Both the position numbers and the translations under genes were made by a program. Positions 16,494 to 25,549 of a DNA stretch of 64,000 nt are shown here, in pieces (the first letter of the stretch is position 1; each line of letters starts with the position of its first letter). The notes under the pieces are model-generated. The model was not told the DNA's origin. It worked only from the letters and a program-made list of their open reading frames with translations, and did no database searches. Origin of the DNA: Pseudoalteromonas luteoviolacea H33-S (lineage in GTDB: Bacteria > Pseudomonadota > Gammaproteobacteria > Enterobacterales > Alteromonadaceae); contig NZ_AUXY01000089.1 in NCBI RefSeq assembly GCF_001625695.1, positions 62,001-126,000 of the forward strand. Direction: 5' to 3'.

Positions 16494-17822
16494 ATGACAG
16501 CAATGACACCTAGAGAAATCGTTCATGAGCTAGACCAGCACATCATTGGTCAAGACAAGGCTAAAAAAGCGGTTGCTATCGCACTTCGTAACCGCTGGCG
16601 TCGCATGCAACTTAATGACGATCTTCGCGCTGAAGTCACCCCAAAAAACATTCTGATGATTGGTCCAACTGGTGTAGGTAAAACCGAGATCGCACGTCGC
16701 CTAGCCAAGCTTGCCAACGCGCCTTTTATCAAGGTTGAAGCGACTAAGTTCACCGAAGTGGGCTATGTGGGTAAAGAAGTTGAAACCATTATCCGCGATC
16801 TGGTCGAAGTGTCATTCAAGATGACCCGCGAGCAGCAAACTAAAAAACACAAGCACCGTGCAGAAGAAGCGGCAGAAGAACGCATTCTTGATGCGCTATT
16901 GCCACCAGCAAAAGACGCATGGGGCGAATCACAGCCAGCTGAAAATAGCTCAACACGTCAGGTTTTCCGCAAGAAACTACGCGAAGGCCAGTTAGACGAT
17001 AAAGAAATCGATATTGATATTGCTGAAACATCGCCGCAAGTTGAGATCATGGCACCTCCTGGTATGGAAGAAATGACCAACCAGTTGCAAGGCATGTTCC
17101 AAAACTTATCAGGCGATAAGAAAAAGAATCGTAAGCTGAAAATCAAAGAAGCATTCAAACTGCTTATTGAAGAAGAAGCTGCCAAGCTGGTTAACCCTGA
17201 AGAGCTAAAAGAACAAGCAATCTTTGCTGTTGAGCAAAACGGCATCGTATTTGTTGATGAAATCGACAAAATCTGTAAGCGTGGTGAAGCATCTGGACCT
17301 GATGTCAGCCGTGAAGGTGTACAGCGTGATTTACTGCCGTTAATTGAAGGCTCAACAGTTAGTACCAAGCACGGTATGGTAAAAACTGACCATATCTTGT
17401 TTATTGCTTCTGGTGCTTTCCAAATGGCGAAACCTTCAGATCTTATTCCTGAACTACAGGGCCGCTTACCTATTCGTGTTGAACTAGAAGCGCTGACAGC
17501 CAAAGATTTTAAACGCATTCTAACTGAGCCTCACGCTTCACTGACTGAGCAACAACAAGCCCTGTTAAAAACAGAGCAAGTGTCTGTTGACTTTACTGAT
17601 GATGCGATTGAGCGCATTGCTGAAGCTGCATGGCAAGTCAATGAGAAAACAGAAAACATCGGTGCACGACGTCTTCACACTGTGATGGAAAAACTGATGG
17701 AAGAAATCTCTTTTGATGCGTCAGAGCAATCTGGTCAAGCACTGACCATTGATGCTAAATATGTTGAGCAGCACCTAGACATACTCGTCCAAGATGAAGA
17801 TTTAAGCCGCTTCATTCTATAA
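16494..17822 (+). CDS. hslU: ATP-dependent protease ATPase subunit HslU (ClpY)
   Basis: HslU is the AAA+ unfoldase partner of HslV. The 442-residue protein shows Walker A GPTGVGKTE (57-65), the pore loop after it (GYVGKEV), an inserted I-domain (about 110-235), Walker B FVDEIDKI, and sensor 2 GARRLHT. The C-terminus DLSRFIL is the tail that inserts into HslV to activate it. It is the second gene of the hslVU operon, followed by a hairpin and the DUF971 gene. Confidence 0.97.
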   Translation: MTAMTPREIVHELDQHIIGQDKAKKAVAIALRNRWRRMQLNDDLRAEVTPKNILMIGPTGVGKTEIARRLAKLANAPFIKVEATKFTEVGYVGKEVETIIRDLVEVSFKMTREQQTKKHKHRAEEAAEERILDALLPPAKDAWGESQPAENSSTRQVFRKKLREGQLDDKEIDIDIAETSPQVEIMAPPGMEEMTNQLQGMFQNLSGDKKKNRKLKIKEAFKLLIEEEAAKLVNPEELKEQAIFAVEQNGIVFVDEIDKICKRGEASGPDVSREGVQRDLLPLIEGSTVSTKHGMVKTDHILFIASGAFQMAKPSDLIPELQGRLPIRVELEALTAKDFKRILTEPHASLTEQQQALLKTEQVSVDFTDDAIERIAEAAWQVNEKTENIGARRLHTVMEKLMEEISFDASEQSGQALTIDAKYVEQHLDILVQDEDLSRFIL

Positions 17823-17833
17823 ATTGGAGACAA

Positions 17834-17850
17834 GGCCAGCAAAGCTGGCC
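17834..17850 (+). terminator. Hairpin between hslU and the DUF971 gene
   Basis: GGCCAGC/GCTGGCC around AAA, followed by TCATTTTT, has the form of an intrinsic terminator. It ends only 8 bp before the next start codon, so it occupies the ribosome-binding region of that gene and may act as an attenuator. Confidence 0.6.
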
Positions 17851-17858
17851 TCATTTTT

Positions 17859-18233
17859 ATGTATCAAGTCACTAAACTCCATTACCACCGTCAGAGCAAA
17901 CTGCTCGATATTACCTTCGACGATAATCTGCACGCTTCTGTGAGTGCTGAATTTTTGCGTACCCACTCCCCTTCAGCCGAAGTGCAGGGTCATAGTCCTG
18001 AGCAAGCGCAATTGGTATTAAATAAACAAGCGGTCACCATAATCAAGATTGAACCAGTCGGTCATTACGCAGTAAGACTGTGCTTTGATGATGGACATAA
18101 CTCAGGGCTGTTCAGCTGGCAGTATTTACGTAAATTATGTAATAACCGCGAGCAACTCTGGCAGCAATATCAAGATAAAGTGGCTGCACACCTAAAAAGT
18201 AAAGACAGTGTACCCATCAAGTTTGTGCCTTAG
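17859..18233 (+). CDS. DUF971 / gamma-butyrobetaine hydroxylase-like N-terminal domain protein
   Basis: The 124-residue protein consists of a single small domain related to the N-terminal zinc-binding part of gamma-butyrobetaine hydroxylase (DUF971). The conserved pattern ITFDDN near the N-terminus, SAEFLRTHSPSAEV, and GHYAVRLCFDDGHNSGLFSWQYL near the middle are all visible. Its biochemical role is not established. It is commonly found beside hslVU in gammaproteobacteria, as here. There is no ribosome-binding site at the ATG; a hairpin fills the space. Confidence 0.85.
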   Translation: MYQVTKLHYHRQSKLLDITFDDNLHASVSAEFLRTHSPSAEVQGHSPEQAQLVLNKQAVTIIKIEPVGHYAVRLCFDDGHNSGLFSWQYLRKLCNNREQLWQQYQDKVAAHLKSKDSVPIKFVP

Positions 18234-18296
18234 GATAACTGCATAAAAAGCAACATCATCAACCTGAAACTTTAAAGACTGTCAGAGGTAGGTGAT

Positions 18297-18319
18297 GCGC
18301 CTAAATCCACTTTAGGCGC
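18297..18319 (-). terminator. Stem-loop after the chemoreceptor gene
   Basis: A perfect 9-bp stem GCGCCTAAA/TTTAGGCGC with loop TCCAC lies 9 bp beyond the minus-strand chemoreceptor stop. There is no strong T tract, so termination efficiency is uncertain; it may also protect the convergent DUF971 transcript end. Confidence 0.5.
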
Positions 18320-18327
18320 TTGAGAGG

Positions 18328-20208
18328 TTATACTTTATATTTGTCGATGGCGTCATGCAGTGCACGCGCCTGTTCAGATAGCTCTTCACTGCTTTGCGCA
18401 TTCGAAGCAGCATGCTCAGAAGCACCCTGTGCGATGTCTCTTATCTTCACAACGTTCTTATTTACTTCTGATGCGACCAGGTTTTGCTCATCAATTGCCG
18501 TCGCAATATGCGTGCTCATATCCATGATGTTTTGTACATCTTCAGTAATAAGCCCTAGCAATTCACCGGCACGCTCTGCCTGCTCGACACTTTCATTACT
18601 CTGTCCACGACACTCTTCCATAATACTCACGACATCTTGAGTACGCTGTTGTAGTGTTGAAATAATGCTTTCAATTTCTTGCGTTGAGTCTTGTGTGCGC
18701 TGCGCAAGGGAACGAACTTCATCCGCAACCACCGCAAAACCTCGGCCTTGCTCACCGGCTCGCGCCGCTTCAATTGCCGCATTGAGTGCCAGTAAGTTTG
18801 TTTGCTCTGCGATACCGCGAATAACATCCAGCACAGAACCAATGGTTTCACCATCTCGCTCAAGCTGCCCGACCACTTCAGATGCACCACTGAGAGAATG
18901 AGACAACGCCATAATATGGTCGATGGTTGAGGTGACTTCACTGCGACCTTGCTGCGCATTTTTATTGGTCGATTCCGCTTTTTGCGCAGCCGCTTCCGTA
19001 TTATGTGAGATATCTTGAATGGTAGCCTGCATTTCGGTTGCCGCGGTCGCAACCATATCCGCTTCATGTAACTGCTCGTTCATACCAGCACTGGTTTGCG
19101 CCGTTGTTGCAGATAAATGCTCTGTTGCATCATTGATAGTCACTAAAGCACGGTTTACATCAGAAATTAGGTTTTTAAAGTCTTCGATTAAGCTATTGAA
19201 GTCACGCGTCATAATGGTAATCTCATCATTGCCGCTTTGGTCTATCAATATACCTAGATTATTCTCGCGTCGAATACGCTCAATGGTTTGATATACTCGC
19301 TCTACCGGACGAATAATAGAACGGCTCGTTGACCACACTAAAATCATCACGATTGCAGCAGCGGCAACGAAAATAAGGATAGCAGCCGTTGTAGCAAATT
19401 CAGCATTATCAGCGATTTCTTGTTTAGTTTGCTCAACAATGGCAACAACAACTGCATCACTTTCTTTGACCACTTTGCGCATATCACCCAGTGCACCACT
19501 GTTCAAATCCACCCCAAGCTCAACTTGTGCGTCAATCAGCCCTTTAAACTTAGTCTGATATACACCCAGTAATCTAATTAGCTCCTGCTGATAGGCCCTA
19601 TCGTGACTAGATTCTCTGATTTGAGATTCGAAAGTGTCTATATGTTTATTGAATTTTCCTAGATACTTAGTATCTAATCGCAGCATAAAATCTTTTTCAG
19701 CGCGCCTTAGCTGTAACATGGTCGTCAAAAGCTTATAGTCTTCTTTTTGCTTTAATAATGTCTCGACTCCATGTACTGCTTTTCTCAGCTCGCCGTACAG
19801 CGCATCTTTTGGATGCAGGCCAATGGTCTTTTGTAACTCAACAACGCGATTAAATTCTTTATGATATTGCGTCACCAATCTCTCAAACTGATCAAGCTGC
19901 CCTAAATCAATATTAAAGTCGATGAACACAGCTTCAAGCTTGGCTTTTTTCTCTTTAAGTAAACGATATTCTTTTTCGTATTTATCCAGCGCTGCTACAT
20001 CTTTGTAAAACAAAAAGTTTTTTTCATACTTACGCATGGATAACTCATGAACATCCAGTTCTTCTGCATATTGAATAGTCTCATTCAATTGGCGCATTGT
20101 ATTAGCTTCAGTGATGATCACCGCTAACATCACCAGTAATGCCACACCAACAACAACAGCGTTGAGTTGCAAACGCCTTTTAATGGTTAGATTTTCAAGT
20201 AGAGCCAT
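18328..20208 (-). CDS. Methyl-accepting chemotaxis protein with HBM-type sensor domain
   Basis: This is a transmembrane chemoreceptor that controls CheA through CheW/CheV. The 626 residues contain TM1 (about 14-33), an all-helical periplasmic domain (about 38-268) resembling the helical bimodular (HBM) family, TM2 (272-293), HAMP (about 295-350), and a cytoplasmic coiled coil whose hairpin tip carries the near-invariant LLALNAAIEAARAGEQG motif. HBM sensors characterised elsewhere bind organic acids; the ligand here is unknown. There is no CheR-binding pentapeptide at the C-terminus. It is transcribed alone. A second HBM receptor is encoded at 30982-32913. Confidence 0.92.
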   Translation of the reverse strand: MALLENLTIKRRLQLNAVVVGVALLVMLAVIITEANTMRQLNETIQYAEELDVHELSMRKYEKNFLFYKDVAALDKYEKEYRLLKEKKAKLEAVFIDFNIDLGQLDQFERLVTQYHKEFNRVVELQKTIGLHPKDALYGELRKAVHGVETLLKQKEDYKLLTTMLQLRRAEKDFMLRLDTKYLGKFNKHIDTFESQIRESSHDRAYQQELIRLLGVYQTKFKGLIDAQVELGVDLNSGALGDMRKVVKESDAVVVAIVEQTKQEIADNAEFATTAAILIFVAAAAIVMILVWSTSRSIIRPVERVYQTIERIRRENNLGILIDQSGNDEITIMTRDFNSLIEDFKNLISDVNRALVTINDATEHLSATTAQTSAGMNEQLHEADMVATAATEMQATIQDISHNTEAAAQKAESTNKNAQQGRSEVTSTIDHIMALSHSLSGASEVVGQLERDGETIGSVLDVIRGIAEQTNLLALNAAIEAARAGEQGRGFAVVADEVRSLAQRTQDSTQEIESIISTLQQRTQDVVSIMEECRGQSNESVEQAERAGELLGLITEDVQNIMDMSTHIATAIDEQNLVASEVNKNVVKIRDIAQGASEHAASNAQSSEELSEQARALHDAIDKYKV

Positions 20209-20315
20209 ACAGTTACCTAATTATTACAGAACCTGCAATACAGTATAGCCAAACTCATCTTGCGCCGAAATCGAATCTACATATTTAAGCAAAAATATTT
20301 CAAAGAATTTACATG

Positions 20316-21362
20316 TTATGCAACTTTGTTCCTGTTATAGAGGATCGGCTGCCATAAATTATCGTGTAAACTCCCGTAATCTTGCCATTGACCATTAGCT
20401 AGCCACTGAGCTAACGGGGTCGCATCGGAGGGAAAATCAATTATTTGGCCTTCTGGATGTTCAAGCCATTCGCCTAACGCTTCCGAATTTAGGTAATTCA
20501 TCACTTCCGCTAATCCAAGAGACTGCAATGTCATCGCATTACTCAACTGCTCAAACTGTCCCTGCAATGGTTTTAATAACAGTTTTTTACCGAACTTGAG
20601 CGCCTCACTAGATAATTCAAAGCCGGCATTAGCAACCACCCCTGATGCACTGGCTAAGTCATCTAAAAATCTTGTCCGTGAAGGGGCGCGTAAATGAATA
20701 TGATTTAATGATTTGTCTGTTGCATCCGGGTGATAGCAGTAAAACTCTCTATCTGGGAAGTCACCCAGTAATTCAACGATGCTATTTAAGTCTTCAAACG
20801 GTAGGTATACCAAAACCTTATTGGCGATAGATGCCCTATGACAGTCATGGAATGAAATAAAAGGCGGCAAAATATTTTTCGCAAAAGGCTGCCAGTGCAC
20901 ACCTAAATGCACGTCGGCAGGCGCAAACCAGCGGATCAACGCGCGCTCCATATATCCCGCTCCAAATAAAGGCACCTCAGGAGATAAAAAAGCAGCCTGA
21001 TGACTCATCGCCACCACAGGCACTTTGGCTAATTTAGCCGCCCACGCAGACACCGGCTCAAAATCATTGAAAACCAAATCGTACTGTTTAACATCCAGTT
21101 GCCTTACATCACGAATGAATGTCATGGGGCTGAGCTGTTTTGCCGTTTCACGATAATTCAATTTGCCATTTTTTGTGACAAAACTTAAGCCTCGACGCAC
21201 CTGAAATTGGCCAAATACGTCCATGTCAAAGTAATTACTTTCATCTCGCCCAGAAAATAAATAGTCAACATCAATACCGAGTTTAGTAAAACACTCAGCC
21301 ATTACACGTGCGCGTGTAATATGACCATTACCAGTCCCCTGGATCCCATATAGTATTCTCAT
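20316..21362 (-). CDS. Glycosyltransferase, MJ1255/VC2487-like family
   Basis: The 348-residue product starts MRILYGIQGTGNGHITRARV, a glycine-rich GT-B N-terminus with the GxGNGHxxRA motif of UDP-sugar transferases related to MurG and UGTs, and has a C-terminal region (ANAGFELSSEALKFGKKLLLKPLQGQFEQ) matching the sugar-nucleotide binding helix of that fold. The acceptor and donor are unknown. I chose the ATG at 21362, which overlaps the PAP2 stop as ATGA; a longer in-frame extension to 21545 reads through the PAP2 gene and is unlikely. Coupling to a PAP2 phosphatase suggests glycolipid or lipid-carrier metabolism. Confidence 0.82.
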   Translation of the reverse strand: MRILYGIQGTGNGHITRARVMAECFTKLGIDVDYLFSGRDESNYFDMDVFGQFQVRRGLSFVTKNGKLNYRETAKQLSPMTFIRDVRQLDVKQYDLVFNDFEPVSAWAAKLAKVPVVAMSHQAAFLSPEVPLFGAGYMERALIRWFAPADVHLGVHWQPFAKNILPPFISFHDCHRASIANKVLVYLPFEDLNSIVELLGDFPDREFYCYHPDATDKSLNHIHLRAPSRTRFLDDLASASGVVANAGFELSSEALKFGKKLLLKPLQGQFEQLSNAMTLQSLGLAEVMNYLNSEALGEWLEHPEGQIIDFPSDATPLAQWLANGQWQDYGSLHDNLWQPILYNRNKVA

Positions 21363-21880
21363 AAATCTCCTAACATACCAATGGCCAACATGGCGCATCC
21401 ACTGCCCATCAACGCTCCAAGTATCACATCTATTGGATAGTGCACCCCGACCAACACCCGAGACAGGGAGACACCCGCAGCCCAAACACATAATGGAATA
21501 GTGAGCACAGGGTAGACTTCCATCAAACACGTGGCGTACAGCCAAGCACCGGCACTATGCCCCGACGGCATACTAAATTTATCACTCGGTGTAAGCATGG
21601 CTTTGACTGCCAAGCAATCACAAGGCCTCGCTCTGGCAAAGTACTTTTTCAATAAAAAATATAAAGGCCGTTCTATGGCAAATGCCAGCAATACCGTCTG
21701 CACAAAAGTATTACCAACCTTTCCCATAAAATAGGCATTTAATAACGCTAAAATGACATACAGTCCGCCATTGCCACTTTTAGATAGCATTAACATCAAC
21801 CAGTTAAACCACTTGCGCCGTTTTGGCTTATACAGCGCAAAATATAAGGCTGTATCTAGTTTAATTATTTGTGCTTTCAT
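21359..21880 (-). CDS. PAP2-family membrane phosphatase
   Basis: The 173-residue integral membrane protein carries the three PAP2 active-site motifs: KKYFARARP, PSGHSAGAW with the catalytic His, and SRVLVGVHYPIDV with the second catalytic His. Members hydrolyse phosphatidic acid, phosphatidylglycerol phosphate or undecaprenyl pyrophosphate in the periplasmic leaflet; the substrate here cannot be decided. Five to six hydrophobic segments are visible. Its last codon overlaps the glycosyltransferase start by 4 bp (ATGA), so the two are probably translated together and act on the same lipid substrate class. Confidence 0.87.
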   Translation of the reverse strand: MKAQIIKLDTALYFALYKPKRRKWFNWLMLMLSKSGNGGLYVILALLNAYFMGKVGNTFVQTVLLAFAIERPLYFLLKKYFARARPCDCLAVKAMLTPSDKFSMPSGHSAGAWLYATCLMEVYPVLTIPLCVWAAGVSLSRVLVGVHYPIDVILGALMGSGCAMLAIGMLGDL

Positions 21881-22037
21881 CTTAGTTGCTTACATTTGTT
21901 CACAATTTCAGCTTAGAAGAGCTTAATAACAATAACGCGACATTTTTGTGACACAATTATGTAAGTTGATTCAAAGCATTGCGCAGCTTCTTAATGGGAG
22001 TATACTGACAACAGTTTAGCCATTCTCTGAGGATACT

Positions 22038-22544
22038 ATGATGGATTACAGCACGTCTGATCTATGTGATCACTTCGCCGACGCCGTTGACGTACTTGAG
22101 CCAATGTTTATTAACTTTGGTGGCCAGCACGCTTTTTGTGGTCGCATTAAAACGGTTAAGTGTTTCGAAAACAATGAAATGATAGCTGAGGTACTGCAAC
22201 AAGATGGAACTGGGCAAGTATTATTGATTGATGGGGGGGGGTCAACCCGCCGTGCATTAATCGATATTGATCTTGCTGAATTAGCCTTAGAGAATAACTG
22301 GCAAGGCATTGTTGTATATGGCGCAGTCCGTCATGTAGAAGAACTAGAAGAGTGTGAAATCGGTATACAGGCCATTGCATCCATTCCAGTTGGGGCGGAT
22401 AGTGAAGGTGCTGGAGTGCAAGGCATCCCAGTTAACTTTGCTGGCGTATCTTTCTTTGATGACGACTTTCTTTATGCTGACTCGACAGGCATCGTTATCT
22501 CTGCCGAAGAGCTCTTGCTCGAAGTAGACGAAGACGACGCTTAA
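22038..22544 (+). CDS. rraA: Ribonuclease E activity regulator RraA
   Basis: RraA is a trimeric protein that binds RNase E and damps RNA decay. The 168-residue product has the family N-terminus DYSTSDLCDHFADAV, the FGG/FCGRIKTVKCFENN stretch, and VDGGG-like IDGGGSTRRALIDIDLAE. There are two consecutive ATGs (22038 and 22041); either may be used, with GAGGA upstream. The D-G-G-G codons form an uninterrupted run of nine G at 22233-22241, a possible slippage site. A hairpin and then hutG follow. Confidence 0.92.
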   Translation: MMDYSTSDLCDHFADAVDVLEPMFINFGGQHAFCGRIKTVKCFENNEMIAEVLQQDGTGQVLLIDGGGSTRRALIDIDLAELALENNWQGIVVYGAVRHVEELEECEIGIQAIASIPVGADSEGAGVQGIPVNFAGVSFFDDDFLYADSTGIVISAEELLLEVDEDDA

Positions 22545-22563
22545 CTTCAACTTTGTCCATCAT

Positions 22564-22594
22564 CAAAAGGGGGCCTATTTAGTGCACCCTTTTG
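22564..22594 (+). terminator. Weak hairpin downstream of rraA
   Basis: CAAAAGGG (22564-22571) can pair with CCCTTTTG (22587-22594) around a 15-nt loop, 20 bp after the rraA stop. No T tract follows, so this may be a weak terminator or processing signal before hutG. Confidence 0.35.
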
Positions 22595-22631
22595 GCGCTT
22601 TAACCTAACCTGCTTTGACACTCTAAATACC

Positions 22632-23687
22632 ATGACTGCACACAATTGGATTAAGATTTACAACGAATCAAATATCAACCACTACACCGCAACCAGAGAA
22701 AATGAAACGCGATTTTGGCAATCACTGTCTTTTTTAAAGTCACAGTCACCTCTACCAGAAGCCTTAAAAGATGCCTCAGAGTTTGGCATTAAATATGTGC
22801 TGGTCGCCGTCAACGAAGACATAGGTCCTCGCGGCAACTGTGGTAATGGTGGTGCGACGGATGGCTGGCAGGCATTTTTAAAACGTTTCCTAAATTTACC
22901 CTGTAATCAATTTCTTACGCCAAATAATGTATTATTACTCGGCGAAATCATAACTCATGACTTGCAAACACAAAGCGGATCAGCAGATAACGCCACACCA
23001 GAGGGCCTAGCTCACTTAAGAGCGCTCTGCGAAACATTAGATGAACGTGTGAGTGCAGTCCTTAAAGCCATTTTTGATGCAGGCCTAGAGCCGATATTAA
23101 TTGGCGGCGGCCACAATAACAGCTTCGGATTACTCAAAGCCTTATCCACCAGCGCACAAAGTCCGTGCCAAGCATTTAACTTCGACCCCCATGCCGATTT
23201 TAGAGCCATTGAAGGCAGGCACTCTGGTAACGGATTTAGCTATGCATACCAAGCAGGATACCTGGCCGACTATCATGTCGTAGGCATGCATGAGCAAAAA
23301 AACAATGACACCATCATCACATCACTGCAAAAAGCAGGTTTTACTTACACCACATACCAAGACATTCTAGTCACTCGGGAAACTTCATTAACGGATGCAA
23401 TAAAGGTCGCAACAAGCCGCTTCAAACAAAGCTTACCTCTAGGTATTGAAGTAGACGTTGACGCAATTTCAGGTATGCCGGTCAGTGCTTACACTAACTG
23501 TGGATTCAGCGTGAATGATGCCGAACACTTTGTTTATCAAAGCGCCAAGCAAGCAAACACACGCTATTTACACTTATGTGAAGCGGCCCCAAAAAATCAC
23601 CCCCAAGGTGAGCAACAAGGCGTTATTGAAGCGGGACAAGTGCTATCAGGACTGGTCTGCAGCTACCTCAAAGCAAGACAAAGCTAA
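22632..23687 (+). CDS. hutG: Formimidoylglutamase (arginase/ureohydrolase family)
   Basis: HutG hydrolyses N-formimidoyl-glutamate to glutamate and formamide, the last step of the one-step histidine degradation branch. The 351-residue protein has the ureohydrolase manganese motifs in order: GGGHNNSFG, FDPHADFRA and EVDVDAISGM, plus the family N-terminal region (EDIGPRGNCGNGGATDGW). Assignment as hutG rather than arginase or agmatinase rests on hutI and hutC nearby. It converges with the GGDEF-EAL gene and the two coding regions overlap by 4 bp at their ends. hutH and hutU are not in the window. Confidence 0.88.
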   Translation: MTAHNWIKIYNESNINHYTATRENETRFWQSLSFLKSQSPLPEALKDASEFGIKYVLVAVNEDIGPRGNCGNGGATDGWQAFLKRFLNLPCNQFLTPNNVLLLGEIITHDLQTQSGSADNATPEGLAHLRALCETLDERVSAVLKAIFDAGLEPILIGGGHNNSFGLLKALSTSAQSPCQAFNFDPHADFRAIEGRHSGNGFSYAYQAGYLADYHVVGMHEQKNNDTIITSLQKAGFTYTTYQDILVTRETSLTDAIKVATSRFKQSLPLGIEVDVDAISGMPVSAYTNCGFSVNDAEHFVYQSAKQANTRYLHLCEAAPKNHPQGEQQGVIEAGQVLSGLVCSYLKARQS

Positions 23688-25549
23688 TTGGTATCAAAGG
23701 TGCTGGGCTTATCTTCTACAGGATGCTCCCAGCGCCATTGCTTCAGCCAACTGATCATCCCGATACTACTCAGCGGGCGAGTAAATAAATAACCTTGTGC
23801 AGCGAATGCATCTAAGTTTTGCGCGAACTGCAACTGCTCCTGTGACTCAACGCCTTCGCAGATCACCTTACACTCTTGAACATTTTGCATTTCAACAATG
23901 CCTCGCACAACGGCTTTGAAATTCCCTTGGTTTTGATTTGGCGTCGTTAATGAGCGCCCAAGTTTCACATAATCCACTTCTAATTTAGGTAATTTCGCCA
24001 GCAGCAGAGGCGATTCGCCGAAGCCGTCCACACACAACCTCACGCCCATAGTGCGTAGCCTAGCCACCATGGCAACGCCTTGTTGGTCAAGTGTGGTAAA
24101 CATTTGCGATGGACACTCAATAATAATATCGCTTGGCATTAATTGGTGCTCCACTAAAATCCTGTCGACAAATTCGATGAACTCTTCATGTAGCATTTCA
24201 GGGCCAAATAAATTAATGCCTAGTGGCATCTGGATCCCTTCAACTCGCAGTGCCAGCGCAATTTCAGCAGCACGCTCAATCACATACTGTGCTAAAGGAA
24301 GCGCAAGCCCTGCAATACGAATATCCTCAATGAACTTGCTTGCCGCTAATATCCCCTGCTTAGGGTGCTGCCACCGCAAGAGTAGTTCCACATATTCAAT
24401 ATCACCATCACCGTTTCGCACGACAGGTTGAAAATATAATTCCAACTCATTTTTGAAGTCGATATGGGCCAACTCAGCCAGCCTTGCTTGCTGCTCAAGA
24501 CGGTCTATTTGCATTTTTTGCTGGTACGGGGCAATGGTGTTGTCTGGACTACTATCTAATGCCAAGAACACACAGGTCAATAAATCATCAAATTGTCCGA
24601 GCTCTTCATCGCAATTGACATAACTTGCTCTGGCACTGACTTCAATAATACAGTTACCAACATTGAATGGCTTAAGCGTGCTTTCAATAATTTCTGCACA
24701 TAAATGCTCATGAAGGTGCTGCTGATGTGCCAAGCTACATACAAATACAAAATGCAAGCCGCCTAAATGCGCTAAGCGCTCTATGTCGTTGCCCATAGCA
24801 ATGGGCATTACGTCATGACTTTGCAAATGCTGCTTCATGCGATTTGCTGATTGCGCAAGTAACAAATCCCCAAACTCGCGACCAAGATGGAAGTTGACCT
24901 GCTGAAACCCTTCTAATCTCACCATCACCAGCATGGCAGTACCGGCCTCTCTGGCACGATATTCATTGAATGCCTCTCGAATGCCTGCGCGGTCGGGCAA
25001 TCCTAATATATCTGTATTGGCCACATTATTGGGCTCAATAGGCGCACTATCATGACGGTGAGGCGTATCAATAAAGAGTTCACTGATGAAAATGGGTAAC
25101 AGAGCAAACACCACATAGATGCTAGAGGAGTGCCACCAAAAGTGACTCACGGTGAGTAAGGTTGCTGCAACCGCGCACAAGGCGCAAATGACAATATGTC
25201 TTCCTTGCCCTATTCGGTCGCTTTGCCAAATGTTCACTAACAATACGAACACAAGCAAATAAAGCGCGCCATCACCCACCGCAGCCAGTACACCTAATCC
25301 GCACGCTCCAAGCAAGGCGAGCAGTATTCGATTGATAGCGAAATAAGAACGTGCAATCGCCACCAAGCTCAAACTCACCACAATACCTGCAAAAAATGCC
25401 ACAGACAGAGGTGAGTTTAAAAGGTAACCTGTGGAAAAATCGGCTAGCGTTGTTGCACTCAATGCGGGGAGTACCCAGCATATGTTCGATATGAAAATAA
25501 GCGAATTTAACAACAAAAATCTAGCCATCACACGACCACTACAGACCAT
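23684..25549 (-). CDS. Membrane-bound degenerate GGDEF-EAL protein
   Basis: The 621-residue protein has a hydrophobic N-terminal part with several transmembrane helices (about 8-165), a GGDEF-like domain (about 185-345) whose signature is LGGLHF instead of GG(D/E)EF, and an EAL domain (about 365-605). In the EAL domain the Glu of the motif (ELLLRW), the Asn (INLF), the Lys (YVKLGRS), the EGVE Glu and the QG Gln are kept, but the paired Asp motif DDFG reads DGFG. Diguanylate cyclase activity is unlikely and phosphodiesterase activity doubtful; a c-di-GMP receptor or RNA-decay adaptor role like CsrD or LapD is possible. Its ATG overlaps the hutI stop as TAATG, so it is probably co-translated with hutI. 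Confidence 0.85.
   Translation of the reverse strand: MVCSGRVMARFLLLNSLIFISNICWVLPALSATTLADFSTGYLLNSPLSVAFFAGIVVSLSLVAIARSYFAINRILLALLGACGLGVLAAVGDGALYLLVFVLLVNIWQSDRIGQGRHIVICALCAVAATLLTVSHFWWHSSSIYVVFALLPIFISELFIDTPHRHDSAPIEPNNVANTDILGLPDRAGIREAFNEYRAREAGTAMLVMVRLEGFQQVNFHLGREFGDLLLAQSANRMKQHLQSHDVMPIAMGNDIERLAHLGGLHFVFVCSLAHQQHLHEHLCAEIIESTLKPFNVGNCIIEVSARASYVNCDEELGQFDDLLTCVFLALDSSPDNTIAPYQQKMQIDRLEQQARLAELAHIDFKNELELYFQPVVRNGDGDIEYVELLLRWQHPKQGILAASKFIEDIRIAGLALPLAQYVIERAAEIALALRVEGIQMPLGINLFGPEMLHEEFIEFVDRILVEHQLMPSDIIIECPSQMFTTLDQQGVAMVARLRTMGVRLCVDGFGESPLLLAKLPKLEVDYVKLGRSLTTPNQNQGNFKAVVRGIVEMQNVQECKVICEGVESQEQLQFAQNLDAFAAQGYLFTRPLSSIGMISWLKQWRWEHPVEDKPSTFDTN

Noticed and set aside
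16077..16526. 149-codon minus-strand frame across hslV
   Set aside because: It runs antisense through the whole hslV gene and shows no recognisable motif.
16958..17518. 186-codon open frame on the minus strand inside hslU
   Set aside because: It is antisense to a perfectly conserved AAA+ gene, is Ser/Arg-rich with no family features, and has no context; it is a codon-bias shadow.
21363..21545. N-terminal extension of the glycosyltransferase
   Set aside because: The extension lies inside the PAP2 gene in another frame. The family start MRILYGIQGTGNGH and the ATGA overlap support the shorter form.
23684..23687. Frameshift or misassembly at the hutG/EAL convergent overlap
   Set aside because: Both reading frames end with normal stop codons and both proteins have family-typical C-termini, so the 4-bp overlap is genuine.
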